Assembly: GCA_910578365.1 (NCBI GenBank) | Contig: CAJTRC010000002.1 | Coordinates: forward strand, 6,696 to 70,695 | Direction: 5' to 3' | Source: an uncultured Muribaculaceae bacterium | Lineage (GTDB): Bacteria; Bacteroidota; Bacteroidia; Bacteroidales; Muribaculaceae | DNA: 64,000 bases | Shown: in pieces, positions 25,216 to 33,450 of the stretch | Numbering within the stretch: the first letter of the stretch is position 1 | How the letters are laid out: the number at the start of each line of letters is the position of its first letter | Position numbers and translations under genes: made by a program | Notes under the pieces: generated by a model | Seen by the model: the letters and a program-made list of their open reading frames with translations, nothing else | Told to the model about the DNA's origin: nothing | Databases searched by the model: none

Positions 25216-26054
25216 AAACACTCTATGTAAGCGACATGGACGGCACCCTGCTGGGCGCCGACAGCAGGGTAAGCCCACGCAGCGCCGAAATTATCAGCAG
25301 GCTCAGCCGCCGCGGTGCGCTCATTACCGTGGCCACGGCACGCACTCCGGCCACCGTAGTGCCGCTGCTGGCCGATACTTACACCTCGATTCCGGCAATA
25401 GTTATGACCGGCGCGGCCATGTGGAACCGCGACACGGCTTCATACGAAGAAATACAATTCATGCCTGTGGATCTGGAGCAGCAGGTGGAACGCGAATGCA
25501 GTTCTGCCGGAATCTGCCCCTTTGTGTACACCCTGCCCGACGACAACAGCGGCATTATGCAGGTGTACCACGCCATGCCTCAGCTGAACCATATCGAAGA
25601 CGGTTTCTATCAGGAGCGGCGCGATCTGCGACTGAAGCACTTCAATCTTGGCTCGCGCCCGCCCGAGAGTGTCGTAGGACGCAAAATTCTGTATTTCGCC
25701 ATGGGACCGAAACAAGGCATCTATAAGGCCGGACATCGGCTGGCAGAGGCCACTGAATGCGCAGTGTCGTATTACCCCGACATTTTTAATCCGGAGCTTG
25801 CTTTGCTGGAGGTTTTCGCCCCGGGAGTGTCGAAAGCTGCAGCCATCAAAAGTCTGCAACGGCGCATAGGCGCTGACCGTCTGGTGGTTTTCGGCGACAA
25901 TATCAACGACCTTTCCATGCTCGCCATAGCCGACGAGGCCGTGGCTGTAGGAAATGCACTGCCTGAGGTAAAAGAGGCCGCCGGACGTGTCATAAGCCCG
26001 AATACCGACGATTCGGTTGCGAAGTTCATTCAGCAGGCGGAAGACCGCCAATAA
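25212..26054 (+). CDS. HAD-superfamily hydrolase, Cof/YidA type
   Basis: The 280-residue protein has HAD motif I DMDGTLLG (residues 8-15), motif II (VATARTP), a C2-type cap domain in the middle, and motif IV GDNINDLSML (about 222-231) with the preceding lysine of motif III. Cof-type members dephosphorylate small metabolites such as sugar phosphates or flavin precursors; the substrate here is unknown. It is translationally coupled to sufS (ATGA overlap). Its last 29 bases are antisense to the end of queG. Confidence 0.9.
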   Translation: MKTLYVSDMDGTLLGADSRVSPRSAEIISRLSRRGALITVATARTPATVVPLLADTYTSIPAIVMTGAAMWNRDTASYEEIQFMPVDLEQQVERECSSAGICPFVYTLPDDNSGIMQVYHAMPQLNHIEDGFYQERRDLRLKHFNLGSRPPESVVGRKILYFAMGPKQGIYKAGHRLAEATECAVSYYPDIFNPELALLEVFAPGVSKAAAIKSLQRRIGADRLVVFGDNINDLSMLAIADEAVAVGNALPEVKEAAGRVISPNTDDSVAKFIQQAEDRQ

Positions 26055-26961
26055 AGCGCAGGGCATTGCGGCGTAGCCCCTGCACACGCAGGCGGTTGAC
26101 AGCCGTAGGCCCGAAAATGCTGCGGAAGCGTCCCGGGCCAAGTTCGGCCATTTCCTCCGGTGTCAAATCCATAATTTCCGCTACAGGAGTAAATTCAGGA
26201 ATATCCGTTGCAGGACCGCAGTCGAGCGGACAACTGCGGCGGCAATTGTCGCAGCCATACACCTTGGGCATGCGGAACATGCCGTCCGGAAATTCGCCGC
26301 GGTGTTCTATGGTAAGATACGACAGGCATCGGCGGGCATCGAGCTGACCGTCGGGGCAGAGCGCTCCTCCGGGGCAAGCCTTACGGCAGCGTCCGCAGTG
26401 CAGACACTCGCCTGCGGATGGTGTATCCGGCAGGGCCTCGCCTGTCCACAGTATGAAACCGAGTACCACAGCCATGCCGTAGCCGGGCACACAGAGCATG
26501 CCATTGTCGGCCACAAAGCCTATACCGGCCCGCTGCGCCCAATAGCGCTCGCGCATGGGAGCGCTGTCGACCACAATACGGCTACTGCCGCCAAAACGGC
26601 GGCACAATGCGTCGGCGGCTTCGCCCAGACGCTGTTTCAGCACATAATGATAGTCAGCACCAATGGCATAGTCGGCGAAGTAAACCGAGCGACGGACCGG
26701 ACGGTAGTTGAAGGCTGCGGCGATTACGGTGCGGGTGCCTTCGTGGAGCCGAGCCGGGTCGAGCCGCACGAGCCTGTTACGCTCCATGTATTCCATATCC
26801 GCGTTATTGCCGCAGTGCAGCCAGCGGTCATAGGCGGCGGTATCGGCGGCATCGACCTCCGATGCACGCGCTATGCCGCAGGCGCAGGCGCCACAAGCAA
26901 GAACCGCATGCCTGGCAAAGCAAGCCGGATGGCATTCACATAGGGATGGACAAGAATTCAT
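26026..26961 (-). CDS. queG: Epoxyqueuosine reductase QueG
   Basis: QueG reduces epoxyqueuosine to queuosine in the wobble position of tRNAs, using cobalamin and two 4Fe-4S clusters. The 311-residue product has the N-terminal cobalamin-binding domain (DYHYVLKQRL, the catalytic Asp region VDSAPMRER) and two ferredoxin-like motifs, CLHCGRCRKACP and CDNCRRSCPLDC (about residues 190-245). It lacks the HEAT-repeat tail of longer QueG proteins. The ATG at 26961 lies inside the 3' end of the deacetylase gene (26-base overlap). The first 25 residues are unusually Cys-rich, so the exact start is less certain. Confidence 0.92.
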   Translation of the reverse strand: MNSCPSLCECHPACFARHAVLACGACACGIARASEVDAADTAAYDRWLHCGNNADMEYMERNRLVRLDPARLHEGTRTVIAAAFNYRPVRRSVYFADYAIGADYHYVLKQRLGEAADALCRRFGGSSRIVVDSAPMRERYWAQRAGIGFVADNGMLCVPGYGMAVVLGFILWTGEALPDTPSAGECLHCGRCRKACPGGALCPDGQLDARRCLSYLTIEHRGEFPDGMFRMPKVYGCDNCRRSCPLDCGPATDIPEFTPVAEIMDLTPEEMAELGPGRFRSIFGPTAVNRLRVQGLRRNALRFIGGLPPAE

Positions 26962-27553
26962 AGCCTTCAGACTTTAGCCACTCTATGGCGCGGGGCAGGG
27001 CCTCTTTAAGGTTTACTTGTGCTTTGAGGGAGTCGTGAAAAACAATAATAGAGCCGTTGCGGGTATAACGCCTGACATTGTCGAATACCTGCTGCGGTCC
27101 GAGGCGTCGCGAGTAGTCGCGTGTCACCAGGTCGTACATTATAAGGTTGTAGCGCAACTTTATGATGCGCGCCTGCTTCCAGCGCAGAATGCCGTGAGGC
27201 GGTCTGAACAAAGGCGAGTCGATAAGACTGTCGGCTTCCATTATGTCGTGTATATAACGATGGGAGCTTACCTTCATGCCCTGCAGGTGGTGCATTGTGT
27301 GGTTTCCGTAGCTGTGGCCTCGGCTGCGCACCTGTTCGAGCAGTTCGGGATGCCTCCGCACGTTGTCGCCCACCATAAAGAAAGTTGCTTTAATGCCGTG
27401 TCGGTCGAGCAGGTCGAGCACCCAGGGTGTAACCTCCGGTATCGGACCGTCGTCGAAAGTCAGGTACACCACCTTGCGCCCGCGCTGCTTTATCCGCCAT
27501 ATCGCCTCCGGAAAAAGGAGGCGATATGGCAGTGGCGGCTGTTCGATTAGCAT
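26936..27553 (-). CDS. Polysaccharide deacetylase (NodB-type, CE4)
   Basis: The 205-residue protein has the NodB fold motifs: TFDDGP with catalytic D34 and metal-binding D35, HTMHH with metal ligands H85 and H89, the RPPHG segment, and a C-terminal SIIVFHDS with the late His. CE4 enzymes remove acetyl groups from N-acetylglucosamine in chitin-like polymers or peptidoglycan. No signal peptide or membrane helix is visible, which is unusual for a cell-wall deacetylase, although short Bacteroidetes members of this type are common. It is three bases downstream of the DUF2723 gene and overlaps queG. Confidence 0.9.
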   Translation of the reverse strand: MLIEQPPLPYRLLFPEAIWRIKQRGRKVVYLTFDDGPIPEVTPWVLDLLDRHGIKATFFMVGDNVRRHPELLEQVRSRGHSYGNHTMHHLQGMKVSSHRYIHDIMEADSLIDSPLFRPPHGILRWKQARIIKLRYNLIMYDLVTRDYSRRLGPQQVFDNVRRYTRNGSIIVFHDSLKAQVNLKEALPRAIEWLKSEGYEFLSIPM

Positions 27554-27556
27554 CGC

Positions 27557-30500
27557 CTACAGTATGGAGTCTTTTACAGAGCCCTCTTCGAGAGCCATCT
27601 GTTTGAGCTGCTGCGCGTAATCGGGAGTGATTTCGGGTTTCTTGCCCTCTTCGTACTCCTTGATCTGGTCGGCCTGGCGCTGGAGCGAATGGTATACCTG
27701 GACGTCGTATTCGAGATCTCGTCCGGCCTTGCGGTATCTGTCGGAGCCAAGGCTTTCGGCATATTGGTTGATGCGTTTGTATCGAGGCAGCTCCTGGTCG
27801 ATAATGCTGCGTGCAGCCTGCAGGTCGGCCTTGTTGCCGGTGGCGGCATAGAGGTCGAGATAAATCTGAATCTCACGCACGGCGTGCGCACCGGCTCGCA
27901 GCTGAGCTTTCACGGGCAGTTTCTCCTCAAGCAGCTGCAGCATATAGCGGGCCATATCGTTGCGTGTTTCAGGCACCGTCAGGCCGTGCTTGCGTGCATA
28001 TTCTCGTGCTTGCGCCGAAGCAGGCAGCGAACCGGTGAGGCTCAGGTCGAGTGCGGTCTGGAGCAGGGTTTCGCGGGTTGAGATTACCATGCGTCGCACG
28101 GTTTCGTCGAGGTAAAGACGGTCGGCGTCGGGAGCGTCAAGACCGCCCCAGCGGTATTTCTCCACTATGTTGGCGTATGCCTTCTCGACGGTTGGCGACA
28201 CCGCAGCCTGGTCGAATGGAGTAATCTGGTCGGCCATACCGGTGGAGTAAACGTAGCGGCTGAATCCACTGCGTTCGCCTTCGGGCACTGTCACGGCAAA
28301 GTACAGGGGGCGCGGCCAGCCTTTGGCGGCATTGGTGGCCACGAGGTCCATCATCAGTGCGCCGTTCTGGTAGCGGCTTGCGCCGGTGTTGAAGTTATGC
28401 TGCAGGTCAACCGGACGGAAACCCAGCTCATAGTTCACCGAGCCGGGAGCCATATCGAATGCCTTGACGGCACCGGCCGAGTCGCTGGCGATATAGAAGT
28501 TGGGGTAGCGCCATACCGCTGTTTCGGGGTCCTGGCTGTAGTAGTCGGTGAATGCAGTTACGGCATCGACACGCTCGGTTTTGGCCTCTTTCTGTTCAGC
28601 GGGGCGAATCATCAGCGAGCGGTAGGCAAGGTTGCGGGGCTGTGCCATGATGTCGATCGGCATGCTGCCATGGTGCGGCATGCGCAGCGAGTTGACATAC
28701 CATTCGGATGTATAGTACGAGAGGTTTACCACCTTTACATCAGTGCGGTACCCTTCAACTTCCTGAGCATACCACAGCGGGAAGGTATCGTTGTCGCCGT
28801 AGGTGAATATGACAGCGTTGTCGTCGATCGACGACAGGTAGTTCATGCCGAAGTCGCGGGCGGTGTATCGTCCGGAACGGTCGTGGTCGTCCCAGGTCTG
28901 CGACACCATCTGCAGTGGCACCAGCAGGCCTATCAGCACAGCCGGCAGCACCCATGCCCAGTGAAGGCTGTCGCCGCTTTCTTCGGTATCGCTCTTCTGC
29001 TTTTTGAGTTTGCGCATAAAGTCGCCGAGTATCACGCCCAGGGCGGGTACTGCCATGCCTATCCATATTGCAAAGGCATAGAACGACCCCGCGAAAGCAT
29101 AATCGCGCTCACGCGGCTGACCGGGAGTCTGGTTGAGATACAGCACAATGGCTATGCCTGTCATAAAGAAGAGGAAGAATACCACCCAGAACTGCTGTAT
29201 GCCGCGCTCGGCATCGGCGCGGTGGCGGTAGAGCGACTGCCACAGCAGACCAATTATACCCAGCACCAGGGGCAGCATGTAGAATACGTTGTGGCCCTTG
29301 TTGCCGCTGCCATATTCCGCGGGCAGAAGGCTCTGGTCGCCCAGACGAGCGTTGTCGATGAAGGGTATGCCTGAAATCCAGTTACCATACTGAGGTTCGC
29401 CGTTGCCGGGAATATCGTTCTGACGGCCTGCGAAGTTCCACATAAAGTAGCGCCAGTACATATGGTTGAGCTGGTAGTTGAGGAAGTAGCGCAGGTTGTA
29501 CTGGTAATCGGACTTAATCATGTCGAAATATGGATATATGCCGGGGGTGGCACTGCGGTCGACCATTTCGGTAATACCTTCGTGTTCAAGCACAGGGCGC
29601 ACCATATCCAGAGGCGCGGCATATATTTTGCCGCCGTGGCCGTCGTCCATCGACAGCTCGTCGACTGCGAACTGCCTGAATACTTCCTGCGGTACTTTCT
29701 TCGACGGCATTTCGGACCATGAGCGGTAGCCGCGGTTGGAGCCGGCGTTGTGCATGCGGGGAAAGAGGACTTTCGATGCCGGGAAATACACATAGTGAGG
29801 GTCGCCGGGGACCTCCACGTATTCGTCGGATTCGTCGGACGAGAGTTTGGTTTTCTTCACATAGCGGGGCTCGGAGTCGTTCACGGGGTAGCCGTCGTCG
29901 CCGTACAGCAGCGGATACACTCCGTTGCCGTCCATTTCTTCTTTGGTGAGGATGTAGCCCTTGTCGTCGAAGTACATCAGCTCGTGTACGGCGCCGCTAT
30001 CGTCCTGATAGCGCTCGGTATAGAGTTCATCGATAACCGTCGGGCCATAGAACAGGGGCGACTCGCCGTACTGTTCGCGGTTGAGGTATGAGGCCAGAGT
30101 GAACACATTGTCCGGAGCGTTCTGGTTCATGGGCGTATTGGCGTTGGAGCGGATAAGCAGCAGCGCATACGACGAATAGCCTATGAATATCACCAGTATG
30201 GAGGTAACTATGAGATTGAGAATACGCACCGGCACTTTGTGGCAGAAGAACATCAGCCACACGCCCAAAGCGGCAGTCAGCAGGCAGGGCAGTACCGCTC
30301 CGTGGCCTATAAGAAATATGCCCGAAAGCAGCACTCCGAGGAAGAACGACCACTTCATGGCGCGGGTGCTGCGCTGGCGGTCGAAGCTCACCATACTCCA
30401 TACCAGCACTGCCACAAGTGCTATGGCATACACAAGCACACCAAGGTTGTACGATGCACCGAAGCCGTTCACGAACATACGCTCTACGAACTGGCTCATC

Positions 30501-31231
30501 TTCATCACGCCCGGTACGAGGCCGTATAGTATAAGGGCCACTACCACACAGCTGACACCAAGGGCAATCAGCGAACCTACGGCGTTGACTTTTTTATATT
30601 TACGGTAGTAGAATACCAGACCGATGGCCGGAATACACAGCAGGTTGAGCAAGTGTACAGCTATAGAAATACCTATCACGTATGCTATAAGCAGCAGATA
30701 GCGGTCGGAGTTGGGCCTGTCGGCGCGGTTTTCCCATTTGAGTATCAGCCAGAATACCAGGGCTGTACAGAAACTGGAGAAAGCATATACCTCGCCTTCG
30801 ACGGCCGAGTACCAGAAGGTGTCGCTCCAGGTGTATGCCAGAGCGCCGCAGAGGCCTCCGCCCATAATCAGGGCAAGGCGCGGCCATGATATTTCGGTGG
30901 CGTCGTCGCGCACTATAAGACGCCTTATCAGATGTGTTATAGTCCAAAACAGCAGCAATATGGTTGCGGCACTGAGCAGGGCCGACATACAGTTCACCAC
31001 CACGGCGGCAGTGGCCATATTGTTACCGAAAAGAGTGATGAAAAATCGGGCAGCAAGCATAAATATGGGGTTGCCCGGCGGATGACCGATTTCAAGTTTG
31101 GCACCTTGCAGGATGAATTCGGGACAATCCCAGAAACTCGCCGTAGGCTCGATTGTGAGCAGGTAGGTCACAGCCGCCACAAGGAAGCAGAACCAACCGA
31201 GCGAGTTGTTTATAATATTGTACTTTCTCAT
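27557..31231 (-). CDS. DUF2723 membrane protein (GT117-type O-mannosyltransferase-like)
   Basis: This large protein of about 1224 residues begins with a PMT-like membrane part: a first helix at 8-28, the family motif EPTASFWDCPEFILQ with the conserved Asp, and GHPPGNP, then about 12 helices. Long extracytoplasmic insertions and a C-terminal helical domain (about 960-1224) follow. DUF2723 proteins are related to C-type glycosyltransferases that use lipid-linked sugars, and in Bacteroidetes they have been tied to protein O-glycosylation. The frame is open to 31264, but a perfect -7 box (31252-31259) lies inside that extension, so the ATG at 31231 is chosen. Confidence 0.85.
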   Translation of the reverse strand: MRKYNIINNSLGWFCFLVAAVTYLLTIEPTASFWDCPEFILQGAKLEIGHPPGNPIFMLAARFFITLFGNNMATAAVVVNCMSALLSAATILLLFWTITHLIRRLIVRDDATEISWPRLALIMGGGLCGALAYTWSDTFWYSAVEGEVYAFSSFCTALVFWLILKWENRADRPNSDRYLLLIAYVIGISIAVHLLNLLCIPAIGLVFYYRKYKKVNAVGSLIALGVSCVVVALILYGLVPGVMKMSQFVERMFVNGFGASYNLGVLVYAIALVAVLVWSMVSFDRQRSTRAMKWSFFLGVLLSGIFLIGHGAVLPCLLTAALGVWLMFFCHKVPVRILNLIVTSILVIFIGYSSYALLLIRSNANTPMNQNAPDNVFTLASYLNREQYGESPLFYGPTVIDELYTERYQDDSGAVHELMYFDDKGYILTKEEMDGNGVYPLLYGDDGYPVNDSEPRYVKKTKLSSDESDEYVEVPGDPHYVYFPASKVLFPRMHNAGSNRGYRSWSEMPSKKVPQEVFRQFAVDELSMDDGHGGKIYAAPLDMVRPVLEHEGITEMVDRSATPGIYPYFDMIKSDYQYNLRYFLNYQLNHMYWRYFMWNFAGRQNDIPGNGEPQYGNWISGIPFIDNARLGDQSLLPAEYGSGNKGHNVFYMLPLVLGIIGLLWQSLYRHRADAERGIQQFWVVFFLFFMTGIAIVLYLNQTPGQPRERDYAFAGSFYAFAIWIGMAVPALGVILGDFMRKLKKQKSDTEESGDSLHWAWVLPAVLIGLLVPLQMVSQTWDDHDRSGRYTARDFGMNYLSSIDDNAVIFTYGDNDTFPLWYAQEVEGYRTDVKVVNLSYYTSEWYVNSLRMPHHGSMPIDIMAQPRNLAYRSLMIRPAEQKEAKTERVDAVTAFTDYYSQDPETAVWRYPNFYIASDSAGAVKAFDMAPGSVNYELGFRPVDLQHNFNTGASRYQNGALMMDLVATNAAKGWPRPLYFAVTVPEGERSGFSRYVYSTGMADQITPFDQAAVSPTVEKAYANIVEKYRWGGLDAPDADRLYLDETVRRMVISTRETLLQTALDLSLTGSLPASAQAREYARKHGLTVPETRNDMARYMLQLLEEKLPVKAQLRAGAHAVREIQIYLDLYAATGNKADLQAARSIIDQELPRYKRINQYAESLGSDRYRKAGRDLEYDVQVYHSLQRQADQIKEYEEGKKPEITPDYAQQLKQMALEEGSVKDSIL

Positions 31232-31251
31232 CTTGGAATTTGAATAATTGA

Positions 31252-31259
31252 CAAAGTTA
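31252..31259 (-). promoter_or_regulatory. -7 box of the DUF2723 operon
   Basis: A perfect TAACTTTG on the minus strand ends 20 bases before the ATG at 31231. It rules against the longer in-frame start at 31264. No clear -33 TTTG is seen. Confidence 0.55.
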
Positions 31260-31367
31260 GTCATAATACCCGTAATTACTGTGTTTTTAAATAAATTTAA
31301 ATATTCGGCAAGTGCATTGACAGGGACAAAACTGCTGTCGGCTCTGCCTGTCGAAACAAAACGGCTA

Positions 31368-31688
31368 AGAGGGCGTTTAATAATAAATGTTAAATTCCCG
31401 GTGGCGTATCTTTTAGCTAAATTGCTATAAATGAAGGAGGAGCGTAGCGAGCTACGTGACTGATGAATTTTAGCAATTCAGCAAAAGAGACGCCAAGGCG
31501 GGGGTAACTTTAAAAATTCATTAATTCAAAAAATAATGTTGATACAGAAATTACCATTCCACTCGCAAATCACGGGCGCCTTTAGCTCTTCATTTCAGTC
31601 ACATAGCTCGCTATGCTCCTTCAATTCAGAGCAAAATTCGCCACGCGATTTTCGGCCGGGAATTAACATTTATTATTAAACACCCTCT
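31368..31688. repeat. 321-base twin-hairpin element with terminal inverted repeats (copy A)
   Basis: The ends at 31368-31401 and 31656-31688 are inverted repeats matching at about 32 of 34 positions (AGAGGGCGTTTAATAATAAA type). Between them lie two long hairpins, 31403-31494 and 31575-31642, separated by an AT-rich spacer. Each hairpin holds a small core, 31440-31459 and 31599-31618 (the second inverted), reading GAG, five-base stem, CGAG loop, stem, TGA. The stems differ by a compensatory change (CGTAG/CTACG versus CATAG/CTATG). A related element lies at 37124-37444. No protein is encoded. This accounts for most of the 499-base gap from 31232 to 31730. Confidence 0.85.
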
Positions 31689-31730
31689 AAATCTACGTTA
31701 TATATAGAAACATGTTTTAAACGTTTATTT

Positions 31731-32030
31731 ATGAAGAAATTATTAGCTGAGGGCATCGGTACAATGTTTCTGGTGATTCTCGCCTGCGGCAGCGCGGTTT
31801 TGGCCGGCCCTAAAATCGGAGTTCTTGGTGTCGGCCTGTGTTTTGGCCTGGTGCTTCTGTGTCTTTGCTATGCCATAGGCGGCACATCAGGCTGTCACGT
31901 CAACCCGGCGGTCTGGCATGGCGCGCCCTGGCCCCGTCGAAAGCCTCGATTGAATAATGTCGCCTTACGGGCACATACGCCATTATGCCCGGATTTGCAA
32001 ATGCAAATTCCGGGGTGTTTTTTTGCCTAA
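31731..32030 (+). pseudogene. Aquaporin Z relic, truncated after the first NPA motif
   Basis: The first 65 residues are clearly aquaporin: MKKLLAEGIGTMFLVILACG, a second helix, and GGTSGCHVNPAV with the first NPA pore motif. After NPAV the frame changes: the continuing frame gives WHGAPWPRRK and unrelated residues to a stop at 32030, whereas a shifted frame gives SLAW-like aquaporin residues for a few codons. The remaining four helices and second NPA motif are absent. The nominal tail overlaps an intrinsic terminator hairpin, so it is not functional coding sequence. This is a decayed gene, 42 bases downstream of the repeat element A. Confidence 0.8.
31988..32024 (+). terminator. Intrinsic terminator after the aquaporin relic
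   Basis: An almost perfect hairpin pairs CCCGGATTTGC with GCAAATTCCGGG and is followed by seven T residues at 32018-32024. It separates the relic from the dcw promoter. Confidence 0.75.
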
Positions 32031-32062
32031 TCACATAAATTTATATAAAAAACGATTTGTTG

Positions 32063-32095
32063 TTGCAAATTATTGACAGATTTTCACTAACTTTA
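32063..32095 (+). promoter_or_regulatory. Probable promoter of the dcw cluster
   Basis: TTG at 32063-32065 and TAACTTTA at 32088-32095, one base off the -7 consensus, are 22 bases apart. The rsmH ATG is 43 bases downstream. It is the only promoter-like site between the terminator and rsmH. Confidence 0.5.
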
Positions 32096-32138
32096 CACTC
32101 TAAAAACTACGTCAAGGAAGCCCAAAGGTCAAAACGCT

Positions 32139-33047
32139 ATGAATCAGGAAATTTATCACATACCGGCACTGCTGCCGCAAACCATCGAGGCATTGGCAAT
32201 AAAGCCCGGCGGCCACTATGTCGACGCCACTTATGGCGGAGGTGGCCACTCACGTGCTATTCTCGAGGCCCTGCAGGGCAGCGGACAGCTGTATTCGTTC
32301 GACCAGGACAGCGACGCGCTCGACCGCGCCACACCCCGGACTGCCCTTACGCTTATCCATGGCAATTTCCGCTTTCTAAGCAACTTCCTGCGCTACTACA
32401 AGGCACTGCCGGTCGACGGCATCCTGGCCGACCTGGGCGTATCGTTCCACCACTTCGACGACGGCGACCGCGGTTTCTCGTTCCGCAGCGACGGTCCTCT
32501 CGATATGCGCATGAACCGTAGCGCACGCCTCACCGCAGCCACCGTGCTCAACAGCTACACCCCCGAGCGCCTGGCCGACCTGCTGTACCTCTACGGCGAA
32601 CTGCGACAGTCGCGCCGCCTGGCAGCAGCCATAGTCAAGGCCCGCGAGGCAGCCCCGTTGCAAACCATATCGCAGCTGCTCGACACTGTGCGCCCCTTGG
32701 TGAACCCCCGACAGGAAAAGAAAGAACTGGCCCAGATATTCCAGGCTCTGCGCATCGAAGTCAACGGCGAACTATCGGCCCTGAGCAGCTTTCTGGAGCA
32801 GGCCCGCGACTCCCTGCGCCCCGGCGGACGCCTGGCTATAATAACCTATCACTCGCTCGAAGACCGGCTGGTAAAAAACTTTATCAAATGCGGCAACATC
32901 GAGGGGCGCCAGGACAAAGACTTCTTCGGTCGCGTGAATGCTCCGTTGCGAGCCGTAAATAGTAAACCAATCGTGCCCGACGCCGAAGAGATTGAGCGCA
33001 ACCCGCGCAGCCGAAGCGCAAAACTGCGGGTGGCCGAAAAACTGTAA
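32139..33047 (+). CDS. rsmH: 16S rRNA (cytosine1402-N4)-methyltransferase
   Basis: RsmH methylates N4 of C1402 in the ribosomal P site. The 302-residue product has HIPALLPQTIEAL at the start, the SAM-binding VDATYGGGGHSRAIL, the LADLGVSFHHFDDGDRGFSF motif (usually GVSSxQLD in proteobacteria), and the C-terminal SLEDRLVKNF and NPRSRSAKLRVAEK. It opens the division and cell wall cluster. The mraZ gene that normally precedes it is missing; an aquaporin relic and a terminator are found instead. Confidence 0.95.
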   Translation: MNQEIYHIPALLPQTIEALAIKPGGHYVDATYGGGGHSRAILEALQGSGQLYSFDQDSDALDRATPRTALTLIHGNFRFLSNFLRYYKALPVDGILADLGVSFHHFDDGDRGFSFRSDGPLDMRMNRSARLTAATVLNSYTPERLADLLYLYGELRQSRRLAAAIVKAREAAPLQTISQLLDTVRPLVNPRQEKKELAQIFQALRIEVNGELSALSSFLEQARDSLRPGGRLAIITYHSLEDRLVKNFIKCGNIEGRQDKDFFGRVNAPLRAVNSKPIVPDAEEIERNPRSRSAKLRVAEKL

Positions 33048-33081
33048 ATTTAAACCTTTCAGTCCATCACAGAAAAAAACG

Positions 33082-33450
33082 ATGACTAAACGACTCAGCA
33101 AATTCACACAACAAGGCGGACAACAACTCAGCAAGGCCACCGAGCGAATTGCTCACGGCAGTCTTGTGTCGAGCCACTTCTTCCGCCGCTACATGGTACA
33201 GACTGTGCTGATTCTGGCACTGCTGATGATTTACATAGCCAACCGGTACGACTGTGTCACCGGCATGGAAACCATAACCAAGCTGCGCACCAAAAATCAG
33301 GTGGTGCGCACTCAGCTGCAGCGTGAACGCTCCATCTACATGACCTCGGTGCGCGAATCGGCAATCCAGCACAAAGCCGACTCGCTCGGCCTTGGCCTGG
33401 CAGTACAGCAACAGCCTCCGTTCAAACTCTCTTATACCCCGGCAGAATGA
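33082..33450 (+). CDS. ftsL: FtsL-like division protein
   Basis: The 122-residue protein has a cytoplasmic N-terminus, one helix (about 45-62, TVLILALLMIYIANRY), and a periplasmic coiled coil with basic heptads (about 72-105), the layout of FtsL. Sequence is poorly conserved in this family; position between rsmH and ftsI is the main evidence. FtsL binds FtsB and FtsQ and regulates the FtsWI synthase. The ATG at 33082 is chosen over an upstream in-frame start inside rsmH. It overlaps ftsI by four bases. Confidence 0.85.
   Translation: MTKRLSKFTQQGGQQLSKATERIAHGSLVSSHFFRRYMVQTVLILALLMIYIANRYDCVTGMETITKLRTKNQVVRTQLQRERSIYMTSVRESAIQHKADSLGLGLAVQQQPPFKLSYTPAE

Noticed and set aside
26026..26054. 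Overlap of the HAD and queG ends as unusual
   Set aside because: A 29-base convergent overlap is short and common in compact bacterial genomes.
31368..31688. Element A as an insertion sequence
   Set aside because: No transposase ORF fits in 321 bases and no target-site duplication was evident; a non-autonomous or structured element is more likely.
32057..32521. ORF overlapping the start of rsmH as a possible mraZ
   Set aside because: The translation is Arg/Pro/Gly-rich frame-shadow sequence without the MraZ/AbrB-like pattern, and rsmH explains the same bases.
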